NCBI GenBank assembly: GCA_041395665.1
Contig: JAWLAB010000010.1
Coordinates: 1-28,314 of the forward strand
Direction of reading: 5' to 3'
DNA: 28,314 nucleotides
DNA from: Pseudomonadales bacterium
GTDB lineage: Bacteria; Pseudomonadota; Gammaproteobacteria; Pseudomonadales; UBA7239
The translations under genes and the position numbers were made by a program. The notes beneath the pieces are model-generated. The model was given only the letters and a program-made list of their open reading frames with translations, did no database searches and was not told where the DNA came from. Of the stretch, positions 1 through 8,467 are shown in pieces. The first letter of the stretch is position 1, and each line of letters begins with the position of its first letter.

Positions 1-871
1 AGCACCAGCGGCAGCTGTACCAATGTCGGCAATGTGGTGACGATCACCAGCGGCGCGGGCACGTGTACCGTGAACTACGATCAGGCGGGTGATGCCGACT
101 ACTTGGCTGCGCCTCAGGTCACTGAAACCACTGCTGCTGCCAAAGCAGCACAAACGATCAGCGTGTCACCGTCCGCACCGGCTTCTGCCGCGTTCGGCAC
201 CAGCTTCACCGTGGGTGCAACGGCCACCTCTGGCTTGCCGGTGGCGATCACGACCTCCGGTAGCTGTACCGGTTCTGGCACCAGCACGGCCACCATCACC
301 ATCAACAGTGGTGCGGGTACCTGTACCGTGAACTACGATCAGGCGGGTGATGCCGATTACTTGGCCGCACCGCAGGTCACTGAAACCACTGCTGCTGCCA
401 AAGCGGCACAAACGATCAGCGTGTCACCGTCCGCACCGGCTTCTGCCGCGTTCGGCACCAGCTTCACCGTGGGCGCGACCGCGAGCTCGGGCTTGCCGGT
501 CACGGTTAGCACCAGCGGCAGCTGTACCAATGTCGGTAACACCGTGACGATCACCAGCGGCGCGGGCACGTGTACCGTGAACTACGATCAGGCGGGTGAT
601 GCCGACTACTTGGCTGCACCTCAGGTCACTGAAACCACTGCTGCTGCCAAAGCAGCACAAACGATCAGCGTGTCACCGTCCGCACCGGCTTCTGCCGCGT
701 TCGGCGCGAGCTTCACCGTGGGCGCGACCGCGAGCTCGGGCTTGCCGGTCACGGTTAGCACCAGCGGCAGCTGTACGAATGTCGGTAACACCGTGACGAT
801 CAACAGCGGTGCCGGTACTTGTACCGTGAACTACGATCAGGCGGGTGATGCCGATTACTTGGCTGCTATTC
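1..871 (+). repeat. Tandem 249/258-bp repeats encoding Ig-like domains
   Basis: The anchor sequence tgtaccgtgaactacgatca recurs at 64, 322, 571 and 820, giving spacings of 258, 249 and 249 bases, all multiples of three. The 258-base unit carries a three-codon insertion around 270-300. Units are nearly identical at the DNA level over long stretches, including synonymous positions, which suggests recent duplication or gene conversion. The array continues past the left edge of the window. Confidence 0.93.
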
Positions 872-2613
872 CTGTGATTGAGATCGCCACGGTGGTTCCT
901 GATGCGGATATGGACGGCATACCCGATGCAACCGACAACTGCCCAGCGGTAGCGAACCCAACTCAAACCGACACTGACGGTGACGGTATTGGCGATGCGT
1001 GCGACAGCACACCGAACGGCGACACCGACGGTGACGGCATCGATAACAACACCGACAACTGCCCGACCGCGCCGAACCCAACTCAAACCGACACTGACGG
1101 TGACGGTATTGGCGATGCGTGCGACAGCACACCGAACGGCGACACTGACGGTGACGGCATCGACAACAACACCGACAACTGCCCAACCGTGCCGAACCCA
1201 ACTCAAACCGACACTGACGGTGACGGTATTGGCGATGCGTGCGATACACCGATCAACAATGCTGCCGAGCTGGGTAATTTCCACGGTGCCATGCGCGCAG
1301 ACATGATGGGCTCGACCGTGGCGTATGTAGGTGACTTTGACGGCGACGGTTACGGTGACTACGCCGTTGCCACCCCCGGCTACGATGTAGTACCTACCGC
1401 CATCCGCGCCTTGCGCGATGCGGGCCGTGTGCAAGTGATCTCTGGCCAAACCGGCACACCACTGGCAACGCTGGTCGGAACCGCTACAAAAGAAGGTGTA
1501 GGCACAGCCATCGCAGGCAACGCCGATATCGACGGTGACGGCACAATGGATGTCGTGGTCGGTGCGCCATTAGCGGCGAACGGCGCTGGCGCCAAAATGA
1601 TGGGCAAAGTCACCATCATCTACGGCTGCAATACCCCAAGCTGCGTGCCGATGGCACAGGACATTTACGGCACAACGGCTAGAACGCTGTTTGGCTCGGC
1701 GCTGGCGCTGGGCGATGTCGATGGTGATGGCCTTGCCGATATCGTGGTCGGCGAGCCATTGGCTGCACCTGCCAATGCACCGTCGTTGAAGAAAGCGGGC
1801 AAGGTGACCGTGTACTCGGGCGCAGACCTGTCGATGATCGGCACACCGTACTACGGCGCAACAGCGGGTGCGCTTGCCGGTACCGCCGTGGCTGTTGGCG
1901 ACTTTGATGGCGATGGCGTCCAAGACATCGCGATCGGCGCACCGAGCGAAAGCGCCCTCAGTAACGGCAGGAAACTGACAGCAGCGGGCAGCGTGACGGT
2001 ATACAGCACAGGCAACCCAACGCTACTCTACAAGCAATACGGCCAAGCGGCAGTGGATAACTTCGGCAGCGCACTGGCGTCCGGCAGTGATGTTGATGGC
2101 GACGGCACCCACGACATCGTGGTGGGTGTGCCGAAGCTTGATCATCCTACCGACAGAAGACTCAAAGATGTGGGCGGCTTCGTGGTGTTGTACGGCAGCA
2201 ACAGCGCCGCTTACACCCGTGGTGGCAACACACTGGGCAGAGAAGTGCGTTCGGCGTTCGGCTCCGCTGTTGCCTTGGCGGATGTTGACGGTGACGGCAC
2301 GGCAGACATCGTCGCCAGCGCCCCGAAAGCCGCTAACCTCAGAGCTTTCCCACGACCTGCGGCCGGTGCTGGCAGTGTGGCTGTGTGGGCGGGTGGCGCA
2401 GAGCCATTCGCGCAGCTGGGTACCTCCCGTTACGGCAAAGTGAGCGGTGATGTGTACGGCACTTCCATCGGGGCGGGTGATGTCAACGGCGACGGCAAAG
2501 CGGACATCGTCATTGGCATCCCAGGCGTGGATGTCAATGTGATGGTCAATGGCAGACCGAGACCGCAAAAAGACGCGGGCAGCGTGTTGGTGGTCAACGC
2601 CACGGCGTTATAA
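1..2613 (+). CDS. Large repeat-built surface/secreted protein, C-terminal part (Ig-like + TSP3 + FG-GAP), 5' end outside window
   Basis: The frame is open from base 1, so the true start lies upstream; a GTG at 34 is inside a repeat and is not a credible start. About 870 residues are visible. First come three to four Ig-like repeats of 83-86 residues, each with two cysteines (in GSCT and GTCTVNYDQAGDADY). Next are thrombospondin type 3 repeats (about 901-1250) with DxDxDG calcium-binding loops such as DTDGDGIGD and DNCP motifs. The last part (about 1297-2613) holds seven FG-GAP units of the type GD-DGDG-D-VVG-P, as in the integrin alpha beta-propeller. Such proteins are normally exported and act in adhesion or matrix binding, stabilised by calcium. 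No C-terminal sorting or autotransporter domain follows the propeller; the protein ends NATAL. The signal peptide and full size cannot be seen. The domain assignment is firm; the role is inferred. Confidence 0.9.
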   Translation, partial: STSGSCTNVGNVVTITSGAGTCTVNYDQAGDADYLAAPQVTETTAAAKAAQTISVSPSAPASAAFGTSFTVGATATSGLPVAITTSGSCTGSGTSTATITINSGAGTCTVNYDQAGDADYLAAPQVTETTAAAKAAQTISVSPSAPASAAFGTSFTVGATASSGLPVTVSTSGSCTNVGNTVTITSGAGTCTVNYDQAGDADYLAAPQVTETTAAAKAAQTISVSPSAPASAAFGASFTVGATASSGLPVTVSTSGSCTNVGNTVTINSGAGTCTVNYDQAGDADYLAAIPVIEIATVVPDADMDGIPDATDNCPAVANPTQTDTDGDGIGDACDSTPNGDTDGDGIDNNTDNCPTAPNPTQTDTDGDGIGDACDSTPNGDTDGDGIDNNTDNCPTVPNPTQTDTDGDGIGDACDTPINNAAELGNFHGAMRADMMGSTVAYVGDFDGDGYGDYAVATPGYDVVPTAIRALRDAGRVQVISGQTGTPLATLVGTATKEGVGTAIAGNADIDGDGTMDVVVGAPLAANGAGAKMMGKVTIIYGCNTPSCVPMAQDIYGTTARTLFGSALALGDVDGDGLADIVVGEPLAAPANAPSLKKAGKVTVYSGADLSMIGTPYYGATAGALAGTAVAVGDFDGDGVQDIAIGAPSESALSNGRKLTAAGSVTVYSTGNPTLLYKQYGQAAVDNFGSALASGSDVDGDGTHDIVVGVPKLDHPTDRRLKDVGGFVVLYGSNSAAYTRGGNTLGREVRSAFGSAVALADVDGDGTADIVASAPKAANLRAFPRPAAGAGSVAVWAGGAEPFAQLGTSRYGKVSGDVYGTSIGAGDVNGDGKADIVIGIPGVDVNVMVNGRPRPQKDAGSVLVVNATAL
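901..1250 (+). repeat. Tandem 120-bp repeats encoding thrombospondin type 3 calcium-binding motifs
   Basis: A 120-base (40-codon) unit recurs with equivalent positions at 961, 1081 and 1201. Bases 961-1020 and 1081-1140 are identical, and 1021-1080 differs from 1141-1200 at only four positions. Each unit encodes two aspartate-rich loops (DTDGDGIGDACD and DTDGDGIDNNTDNCP). Confidence 0.93.
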
Positions 2614-2645
2614 TTCACGCAGTAAGTACCAAGCAACACACAGCA

Positions 2646-2675
2646 AACCCGCTCCCTCACCGGAGCGGGTTTTTT
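2646..2675 (+). terminator. Rho-independent terminator of the repeat protein gene
   Basis: A perfect 10-bp stem (aacccgctcc at 2646-2655, ggagcgggtt at 2662-2671) with a 6-base loop is followed by a T tract to 2675. It starts 33 bases after the stop codon. The minus-strand side has only a short T run, so it serves mainly the plus strand. Confidence 0.9.
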
Positions 2676-2706
2676 AATGCCGTTATTTTGGTAAAACTTA
2701 GCGTGA

Positions 2707-4194
2707 TCAGTCGGCAGACACTGTGCGATTTTTTGCCCACGCGCGCAGCGCGGCAATATTCTCTTGCATCACCACGGCAATGGGTTTTGTGTGTGCCAGT
2801 TCATCGAGAATACTGGTGGTGTTTAAAGTTTGTTGTTGTGCGAGAACGGAATAATTGGCAGCAACAATCGCCTGCTCAATTTCAGCGCCTGAGAAGCCTT
2901 CTGCAGCAGTAGCGAGTATTGGTAAATCGAAAGTGGCAGGGTCTTGTTTTCGTTTGCTTAAATGGATGGCAAAAATTTCTTCGCGTACTTTTTTGTTGGG
3001 CAGGTCAACGAAAAAAATCTCATCCAGTCGACCTTTGCGAATCAGTTCAGCGGGCAAGTTGGCAATATTGTTTGATGTGGCAACAACAAATACAGCGCGG
3101 GTTCTCTCAGAAAGCCAAGTAAGAAAAGTGCCGAGTACACGCAAGCTAGTGCCTTCGTCATTGTTTTGCCCTGCAATGCCTTTTTCAATTTCATCCAACC
3201 ACAGCACGCAGGGTGCCATGTTGTCGGCCAGTTTTAAGGCGTCGCGCAAATTTCTTTCCGATTCGCCGTAATATTTGTTGTACAGCGCACCAAAATCTAA
3301 ACGCAGTAAAGGCAAACTCCACAGCCCAGCTACCGCTTTCGCCGCTAAACTTTTGCCACTACCTTGTACGCCAAGTAATAAAATGCCTTTTGGTGTGTCC
3401 ACTGTATTGTCAGATGACAAAAAGGCTTGTTGCCGTTTAGTCAGCCAATCTTTTAAACGATTCAACCCACCAACTTGTGAAAAACTTTCCGTTTCATACT
3501 CGTACTGCAATACGCCATCCATATCCAGCAATTGCATTTTATTTTTGTTGATAAGCGGTAAATCATTTTTTGAAATAGCACCATCGGCATAAATAAACTG
3601 GCGTGCTAATTTTCTAACATCGCTGGGTGCCAAGCCGCGCAGATTCATGATGATGCGATCCAGTGCTAGCTTGTCAGTTTTAATTTGTTTTTTATTGTTT
3701 GTGCCGGCCCAAGCAATAGCTTCTTCACGAATAATAGTGAGAATTTGCTCGTCACTGAGTGATGCCAATTCAAACTCGGCGGCGTAACGCTTTAATTCTG
3801 GCGGCAGTGTGATGGCGTGACTGAGAAGCACAATCGTGCGATTGATGCTGTCATACTGCAGCACAATATCTTTAATGAGTCGTACCAATTTATCGTGTTC
3901 TGTATTGAGATAACTGTGCGCATCACACAAAACAAACAAGCCTTTGCTGCGTGTGCGTTTAATCGCAGTTAAGGCAGTTTCTAATTCGGTGAAGGTTTCA
4001 CCACCCGTTTCGCCCATGCTAAAACCCATAGGGCGCAAACCGTCAGTGACGGACCAAACCTGCATCGGCAGTGTGCGCGTATTGCTCACTTGCATGAGTA
4101 CTTCCAACACGCGCGTTTCTTCGTGCGATTGAATAACAATTAAAGGCACATGCGAATCGATGATTAAGCCGAGCTCGCGAGCGTCTTGCATCAT
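2707..4194 (-). CDS. AAA-family ATPase, Ycf46-like
   Basis: A 495-residue protein. The N-terminal half (about 1-230) resembles the ancestral regulatory half of Ycf46-type ATPases, and the C-terminal half is a full AAA module. Visible motifs are Walker A GVQGSGKS (275-282), Walker B VLWLDEIEKG (330-339), sensor 1 in ATSNN (372-376), the arginine-finger region RKGRLDE (386-392) and the sensor 2 helix around FSGAEIEQA (434-442). All catalytic residues are present, so it should hydrolyse ATP. There is no signal peptide or membrane segment, so it is cytoplasmic. The start codon ATG overlaps the trpE stop by one base (TAATG), with GGAGA just upstream, which indicates translational coupling. Ycf46 is known from plastids and cyanobacteria; its role in Proteobacteria is not established. 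The family call is good; the function is unknown. Confidence 0.88.
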   Translation of the reverse strand: MMQDARELGLIIDSHVPLIVIQSHEETRVLEVLMQVSNTRTLPMQVWSVTDGLRPMGFSMGETGGETFTELETALTAIKRTRSKGLFVLCDAHSYLNTEHDKLVRLIKDIVLQYDSINRTIVLLSHAITLPPELKRYAAEFELASLSDEQILTIIREEAIAWAGTNNKKQIKTDKLALDRIIMNLRGLAPSDVRKLARQFIYADGAISKNDLPLINKNKMQLLDMDGVLQYEYETESFSQVGGLNRLKDWLTKRQQAFLSSDNTVDTPKGILLLGVQGSGKSLAAKAVAGLWSLPLLRLDFGALYNKYYGESERNLRDALKLADNMAPCVLWLDEIEKGIAGQNNDEGTSLRVLGTFLTWLSERTRAVFVVATSNNIANLPAELIRKGRLDEIFFVDLPNKKVREEIFAIHLSKRKQDPATFDLPILATAAEGFSGAEIEQAIVAANYSVLAQQQTLNTTSILDELAHTKPIAVVMQENIAALRAWAKNRTVSAD

Positions 4195-5687
4195 TATCTC
4201 CCTGCTAGAACCATCGCAGCGGCACGAAACACTGCGCGCCCTTTATTCATGGTTTCATCCCATTCCGATTGCGGCACAGAGTCGGCAACAATGCCTGCAC
4301 CCGCTTGAATGTACAGCGTTTTATTTTTGATCACCGCTGTGCGAATTGCGATAGCGGTGTCCATATTGCCGCTCCAGCCGAGGTAGCCGACAGCGCCGCC
4401 GTAAATGCCGCGTTTTTCTTTTTCCAATTCGTCGATAATTTCCATCGCGCGAATTTTTGGCGCGCCCGATAAAGTGCCTGCCGGTAGCGTGGCGCGCAAC
4501 ACATCCATTGCATCCAAACCTTCGCGCAATTCACCGGTGACATTGGATGTGATATGCATGACATGCGAGTAGCGTTCGACCACCATTTTTTCTGTCAATT
4601 GCACGCTGCCTACATTGGCAACACGGCCGACATCGTTGCGCCCTAAATCAATCAACATCAAATGTTCAGCAATTTCTTTCGGGTCAGCGAGTAAATCTTT
4701 TTCTAGCGCATAATCTTCGTCGCTGGTTTGTCCGCGTTTGCGTGTACCGGCAATCGGTCGCACGGTAACGCGGTTATCTTCCAAGCGCGCCAAAATTTCT
4801 GGCGAAGAACCTGCAATGTGAAACTCGCCGCAATCCAAGAAAAACATATAAGGCGATGGATTCAAACTGCGCAGCGCGCGATACAAATTGAGCGGTTCGG
4901 CATCAAACGGTAACGACATACGCTGCGATAAAACCACTTGCATGGTATCGCCTGCCAAAATGTATTCCTTGATGGCATCGACACTTTTCTTGAAAGCATC
5001 TTCGCCGAACGAAGAAACAAATTGCCGCTCTAGTTGCGCATCTGCTGGTGCGGCGAGCGCAATGGGTGGCAGTGAAGGTGTAGCTATTTGCAGTTGCGCT
5101 TGCAAAGCATCCAAGCGTTGCTCTGCTTGTACCAGTGCATTTTCTTGCGCGGTGTCGGCATGAACAATCAACAAGATGCGACCGGATAAATTATCAAACA
5201 CCAACACCTCTTCGGATAGCAACAACAGCATATCGGGTGTGTTGATGGGATCTTGCTGCGGTTGCGTGGCTTGCAAATGTAGCTCGACATAGCGCACGGT
5301 ATCGTAAGAAAAATAACCGACCAAGCCGCCGGTAAAGCGCGGCAAGTTGGGCAATTCCGCTACGCGATACTGCTGACGAAATTGATCGATAAAAGTCAGT
5401 GGATCGGCGCAAGTTTCCTGCTGAATAATTTGTCCATCGCGCTGCACAGTAACGCTTTGCCCGCGCACTATCAGTTGTGTGCGGCAGGGCAAGCCGATGA
5501 AAGAATAACGCCCCCATTTCTCGCCGCCCTGCACCGACTCCAGCAAATAACTGTAAGGCTGGCGCGCAAGTTTTAAGTAGCAGGAGAGCGGTGTTTCCAA
5601 ATCAGCAAACAATTCGCGCACAACGGGTACGCGGTTGTAACCCTGTGCGGCGTAAGCGGCGATTTGTTCGGATGTTAGTGTCGACAT
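4194..5687 (-). CDS. trpE: Anthranilate synthase component I
   Basis: A 497-residue protein that, with the glutaminase TrpG, converts chorismate and glutamine to anthranilate, the first step of tryptophan synthesis. It shows the N-terminal LLES motif (48-51), part of the tryptophan feedback site, and the chorismate-binding signatures PIAGTRKRG (311-319), LIDLGRNDVGR (345-355), LPAGTLSGAPK (401-411) and GAGIVADS (463-470). Length and full-length similarity fit TrpE rather than the shorter PabB. The partner trpG and trpDC are not in the window; a trpE separated from trpGDC is usual in pseudomonad relatives. It is followed with a one-base overlap by the Ycf46-like ATPase gene and is divergent from hrpB. 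Confidence 0.96.
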   Translation of the reverse strand: MSTLTSEQIAAYAAQGYNRVPVVRELFADLETPLSCYLKLARQPYSYLLESVQGGEKWGRYSFIGLPCRTQLIVRGQSVTVQRDGQIIQQETCADPLTFIDQFRQQYRVAELPNLPRFTGGLVGYFSYDTVRYVELHLQATQPQQDPINTPDMLLLLSEEVLVFDNLSGRILLIVHADTAQENALVQAEQRLDALQAQLQIATPSLPPIALAAPADAQLERQFVSSFGEDAFKKSVDAIKEYILAGDTMQVVLSQRMSLPFDAEPLNLYRALRSLNPSPYMFFLDCGEFHIAGSSPEILARLEDNRVTVRPIAGTRKRGQTSDEDYALEKDLLADPKEIAEHLMLIDLGRNDVGRVANVGSVQLTEKMVVERYSHVMHITSNVTGELREGLDAMDVLRATLPAGTLSGAPKIRAMEIIDELEKEKRGIYGGAVGYLGWSGNMDTAIAIRTAVIKNKTLYIQAGAGIVADSVPQSEWDETMNKGRAVFRAAAMVLAGR

Positions 5688-5873
5688 GGTGCGATACCTC
5701 GGATTTTTTAGACAGATTTACAGGAACGGTGGTCGATGGCGCACAGTCGCGCCGTGGCAGCTCAAGAGCGCCATCGCCATGTTTGTTCTGTCCTAACCGA
5801 GTAATGCACGAGAGAGTCTCACAAGAAGTATCGAGAGTGATCACAGTCTAAGCGATGATCGAAACAAGACCAA
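5688..5873 (-). promoter_or_regulatory. trpE upstream leader with weak promoter candidate and an inverted repeat
   Basis: On the minus strand a weak sigma70-like pair TTGGTC (5873-5868) and TAGACT (5850-5845) is spaced by 17 bases. The leader further down contains an 8-bp inverted repeat, GATGGCGC (5735-5742) and GCGCCATC (5768-5775), with a 25-base loop. No T run follows it, so it is not a terminator. A 20-codon reading frame (5718-5780) spans the hairpin but has no tryptophan codon, so a classical trp attenuator peptide is not visible. The promoter is a guess from two imperfect hexamers. Confidence 0.25.
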
Positions 5874-5933
5874 GCCAAGCGCCGCAAACCCTGCGCGAGA
5901 AATTATCATGACCGCCTCGTTTACTTGTGATGC

Positions 5934-8453
5934 GTGATGACAACGGCTCTCCCTATCGATGCGGTTTTACCTCAGCTGTGCGACACCGTGCGCAGCGCGG
6001 CTTGTGTCGTGCTGTCCGCAGCGCCCGGTGCAGGAAAAACCACGCGCGTGCCGTTGGCGTTGCTACAAGCGGGTGACATTGCGGGGCGCATCATTGTGTT
6101 GGAGCCGCGCCGTTTAGCAGCTTTGCGCGCGGCGCAATACATGGCGCAGCAGTTGAGCGAAAAAGTGGGCGAGACTGTGGGCTATCGCATTCGCGGCGAG
6201 AGTAAAGTTTCTGCTCACACAAAAATTGAAGTGGTGACGGAAGGTGTGCTCACGCGCTTGATACAAAATGATCCCGAACTCAGCGGTGTGGGCTTGGTGA
6301 TTTTTGATGAGTTTCACGAGCGTTCACTGCACGCGGATCTCGGTTTGGCACTGGTGCGCGACATTCAAAAAAATTGGCGTGAGGATTTAAAACTGTTGGT
6401 GATGTCCGCCACGCTGGATGGCATAGCCATTTCCGCGCTGCTCGATAACGCACCGATAATTGTCAGTGAAGGGCGCAGTTATCCCGTTGAGATGATTTAT
6501 CTTGGACGCAATCAAAACACGCCCTTGGAAAATCGTGTTGCGCAAGCGGTGCTGCGCGCTGTGCAAGAAACGGCGGGCGATATTTTGGTGTTTCTCCCCG
6601 GCTTGCGCGAAATTCGTCGTACGCAACAAGCGCTGGAAAAAAATCTCGCTGAAAATTTTTTGCTGTGTGTGTTGCACGGCGAAGCGGCTTTAGCGCAACA
6701 ACAAGCCGTGTTGCAAAAAAATGCAGACGGAAAGCGAAAAATTATTTTATCAACCAGTATCGCCGAAACTTCGTTGACGATAGACGGTGTGTGCGTAGTG
6801 ATTGATGCGGGCTTGGTGCGCACGGTGCGTTTTGATCCTCGGCGCGGCATGAGTGGTTTGGTGACGACGCCCGTTTCACAAGCCACAGCGGAGCAGCGCG
6901 CAGGTCGTGCAGGGCGACAACAAGCGGGCTGGTGTTATCGTTTATGGAGCGAAGAACAGCACGCAGGGCTTGCGCGTTTTCCGCAAGCTGAAATTTTGCG
7001 CAGTGATTTAATGCCGCTGGCGATAGAATTAGCGCAGTGGGGCGTTGCAGAAACGCAGTTGGATTTTTTAGACGCACCGCCACTTGCGCATTTACAACAA
7101 GCGCGTGAACGCTTGCAATCTTTAGGTGCGCTGGACGGCGATTGCCGCATCACAACGCATGGTCGTGCGATGGCGGCGCTGCCTACACATCCGCGTTATG
7201 CGCACATGTTGTTGCGCGCACAGGAACACGGCTTGGGTGCGCTGGCGTGTGAAGTGGCTGCTTTATTGGATGAACGCGATATTTTGCGCGGTAGTCATTC
7301 GCAAAGTAGTAATTTTCAAAGTGGCAACGACGCCGATTTTTATTGGCGTTGGCAGGCCTTGAAAAAAAATGGCGCGATAGACCGCGCTGTGCGTGAACGC
7401 GTACAACAACAAGTGCAGCGCTTGCGTGAATGGATTAGCGCACAAGGCGATAGCGCAGCGCACGAACAACAATTGGGTTTGATGATCGCGCTGTGTTATC
7501 CCGAACGCGTGGCGCGGCGACGCGATACACGCGGCGAACGCTGGCAGTTGGCAAACGGTGTCGGCGCCAGTTTGCAGCAGGGCAGTGCATTGGCGCGTGA
7601 AGAATGGATTGCGATTGCCGATTTGGATGGCGAAGGGCGCGATGCACGCATTTATTTGGCAGCTGCTTTGAATCCTGAAGATTTACCTGTTTTTTTGCCA
7701 GAATTATTTTTTGCGGGCGAAGAAGTGTTGTGGTCATCTAAAGAAGAAGCCGTGATTGCGCGCAGTGTGCAGCGCTTTGGCGCATTGGTTTTGAATGAAA
7801 AGCCATTGCCAGCACGCGGTGAAATGGTTGTGCAAGAATTATGTCGCGGCTTGCGTTCTCTTGGTTGGTCTGCACTGCCGCAGACAGAAGCTACGCTGCA
7901 ATTTTTACAACGAGTACGCTGGGTTTCTGCAAAAAATCTTATCGACGATTTGCCAGATTTTTCAGAAAACAATTTATTGGAAAACTTAGAACAGTGGTTG
8001 GCACCGTACTTATTGGATGTCAGTCGCCGCAGTCAGCTAGCGCAAGTGGATGTGTTTTCAGCACTGCAAGCGCGTTTGGATTTTTCACAGCAACAACAGT
8101 TAAAGTGCGTCGCACCGACGCATATTACTGTGCCGACTGGATCGCGTATCGCCTTGGATTATTCTGGCGAGCAGCCAGTATTGCCGGTGCGGATCCAAGA
8201 GATGTTTGGTGCACAAGAAACGCCGCGTATCGCGGAGGGAAAAATACCTGTGTTGATTCATTTGTTATCGCCACGGAAAATGCCTTTAGCGGTGACACAA
8301 GATTTAGCCAGTTTTTGGCAGAATGCTTACAAAGATGTGCGCAAAGATATGCGCGGGCAATATCCCAAACATTATTGGCCAGAAAATCCACTAGAAGCAG
8401 AACCGACACGACGCACGAAAGCAGCGGATGATCGCGCGCGAAAAAATAATTAG
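5934..8453 (+). CDS. hrpB: ATP-dependent RNA helicase HrpB (DEAH/RHA family)
   Basis: An 839-residue protein, close to the usual HrpB length. Helicase motifs appear in order: Walker A PGAGKTT (31-37), DEFHER as the DEAH-type motif II (125-130), motif III SAT (158-160), then STSIAETSLTIDG and AEQRAGRAGR in the second RecA-like domain. The C-terminal half holds the helicase-associated region and the HrpB-specific C-terminal domain (TGSRIALDY, MFGAQETPRIAEG, HYWPENPLEAEPTRR). The family is a cytoplasmic RNA helicase; its substrate in most bacteria is not known. The frame starts GTG (5934) followed directly by ATG (5937), and the ATG is equally likely. No clear Shine-Dalgarno sequence is seen. 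It converges with ftsX with 14 bases between the stop codons. Confidence 0.96.
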   Translation: MMTTALPIDAVLPQLCDTVRSAACVVLSAAPGAGKTTRVPLALLQAGDIAGRIIVLEPRRLAALRAAQYMAQQLSEKVGETVGYRIRGESKVSAHTKIEVVTEGVLTRLIQNDPELSGVGLVIFDEFHERSLHADLGLALVRDIQKNWREDLKLLVMSATLDGIAISALLDNAPIIVSEGRSYPVEMIYLGRNQNTPLENRVAQAVLRAVQETAGDILVFLPGLREIRRTQQALEKNLAENFLLCVLHGEAALAQQQAVLQKNADGKRKIILSTSIAETSLTIDGVCVVIDAGLVRTVRFDPRRGMSGLVTTPVSQATAEQRAGRAGRQQAGWCYRLWSEEQHAGLARFPQAEILRSDLMPLAIELAQWGVAETQLDFLDAPPLAHLQQARERLQSLGALDGDCRITTHGRAMAALPTHPRYAHMLLRAQEHGLGALACEVAALLDERDILRGSHSQSSNFQSGNDADFYWRWQALKKNGAIDRAVRERVQQQVQRLREWISAQGDSAAHEQQLGLMIALCYPERVARRRDTRGERWQLANGVGASLQQGSALAREEWIAIADLDGEGRDARIYLAAALNPEDLPVFLPELFFAGEEVLWSSKEEAVIARSVQRFGALVLNEKPLPARGEMVVQELCRGLRSLGWSALPQTEATLQFLQRVRWVSAKNLIDDLPDFSENNLLENLEQWLAPYLLDVSRRSQLAQVDVFSALQARLDFSQQQQLKCVAPTHITVPTGSRIALDYSGEQPVLPVRIQEMFGAQETPRIAEGKIPVLIHLLSPRKMPLAVTQDLASFWQNAYKDVRKDMRGQYPKHYWPENPLEAEPTRRTKAADDRARKNN

Positions 8454-8467
8454 TGTTGTGTGAGTAT

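Noticed and set aside
961..1260. CRISPR-like regular repeats
   Set aside because: The repeats are in-frame protein-coding units with no unique spacers and no cas genes nearby.
673..1449. Long open frame (258 codons) on the minus strand across the repeat region
   Set aside because: It is a by-product of the period-three repeats and biased composition of the plus-strand gene; its product is itself repetitive (VTVSVGLSWVRHG) with no ribosome site or known family.
5602..5844. 80-codon minus-strand frame upstream of trpE as a leader peptide
   Set aside because: It extends into trpE in another frame, has no Trp codons and no family resemblance.
7841..8431. 196-codon plus-strand frame within hrpB
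   Set aside because: It lies wholly inside hrpB in another frame and has no coding features of its own.
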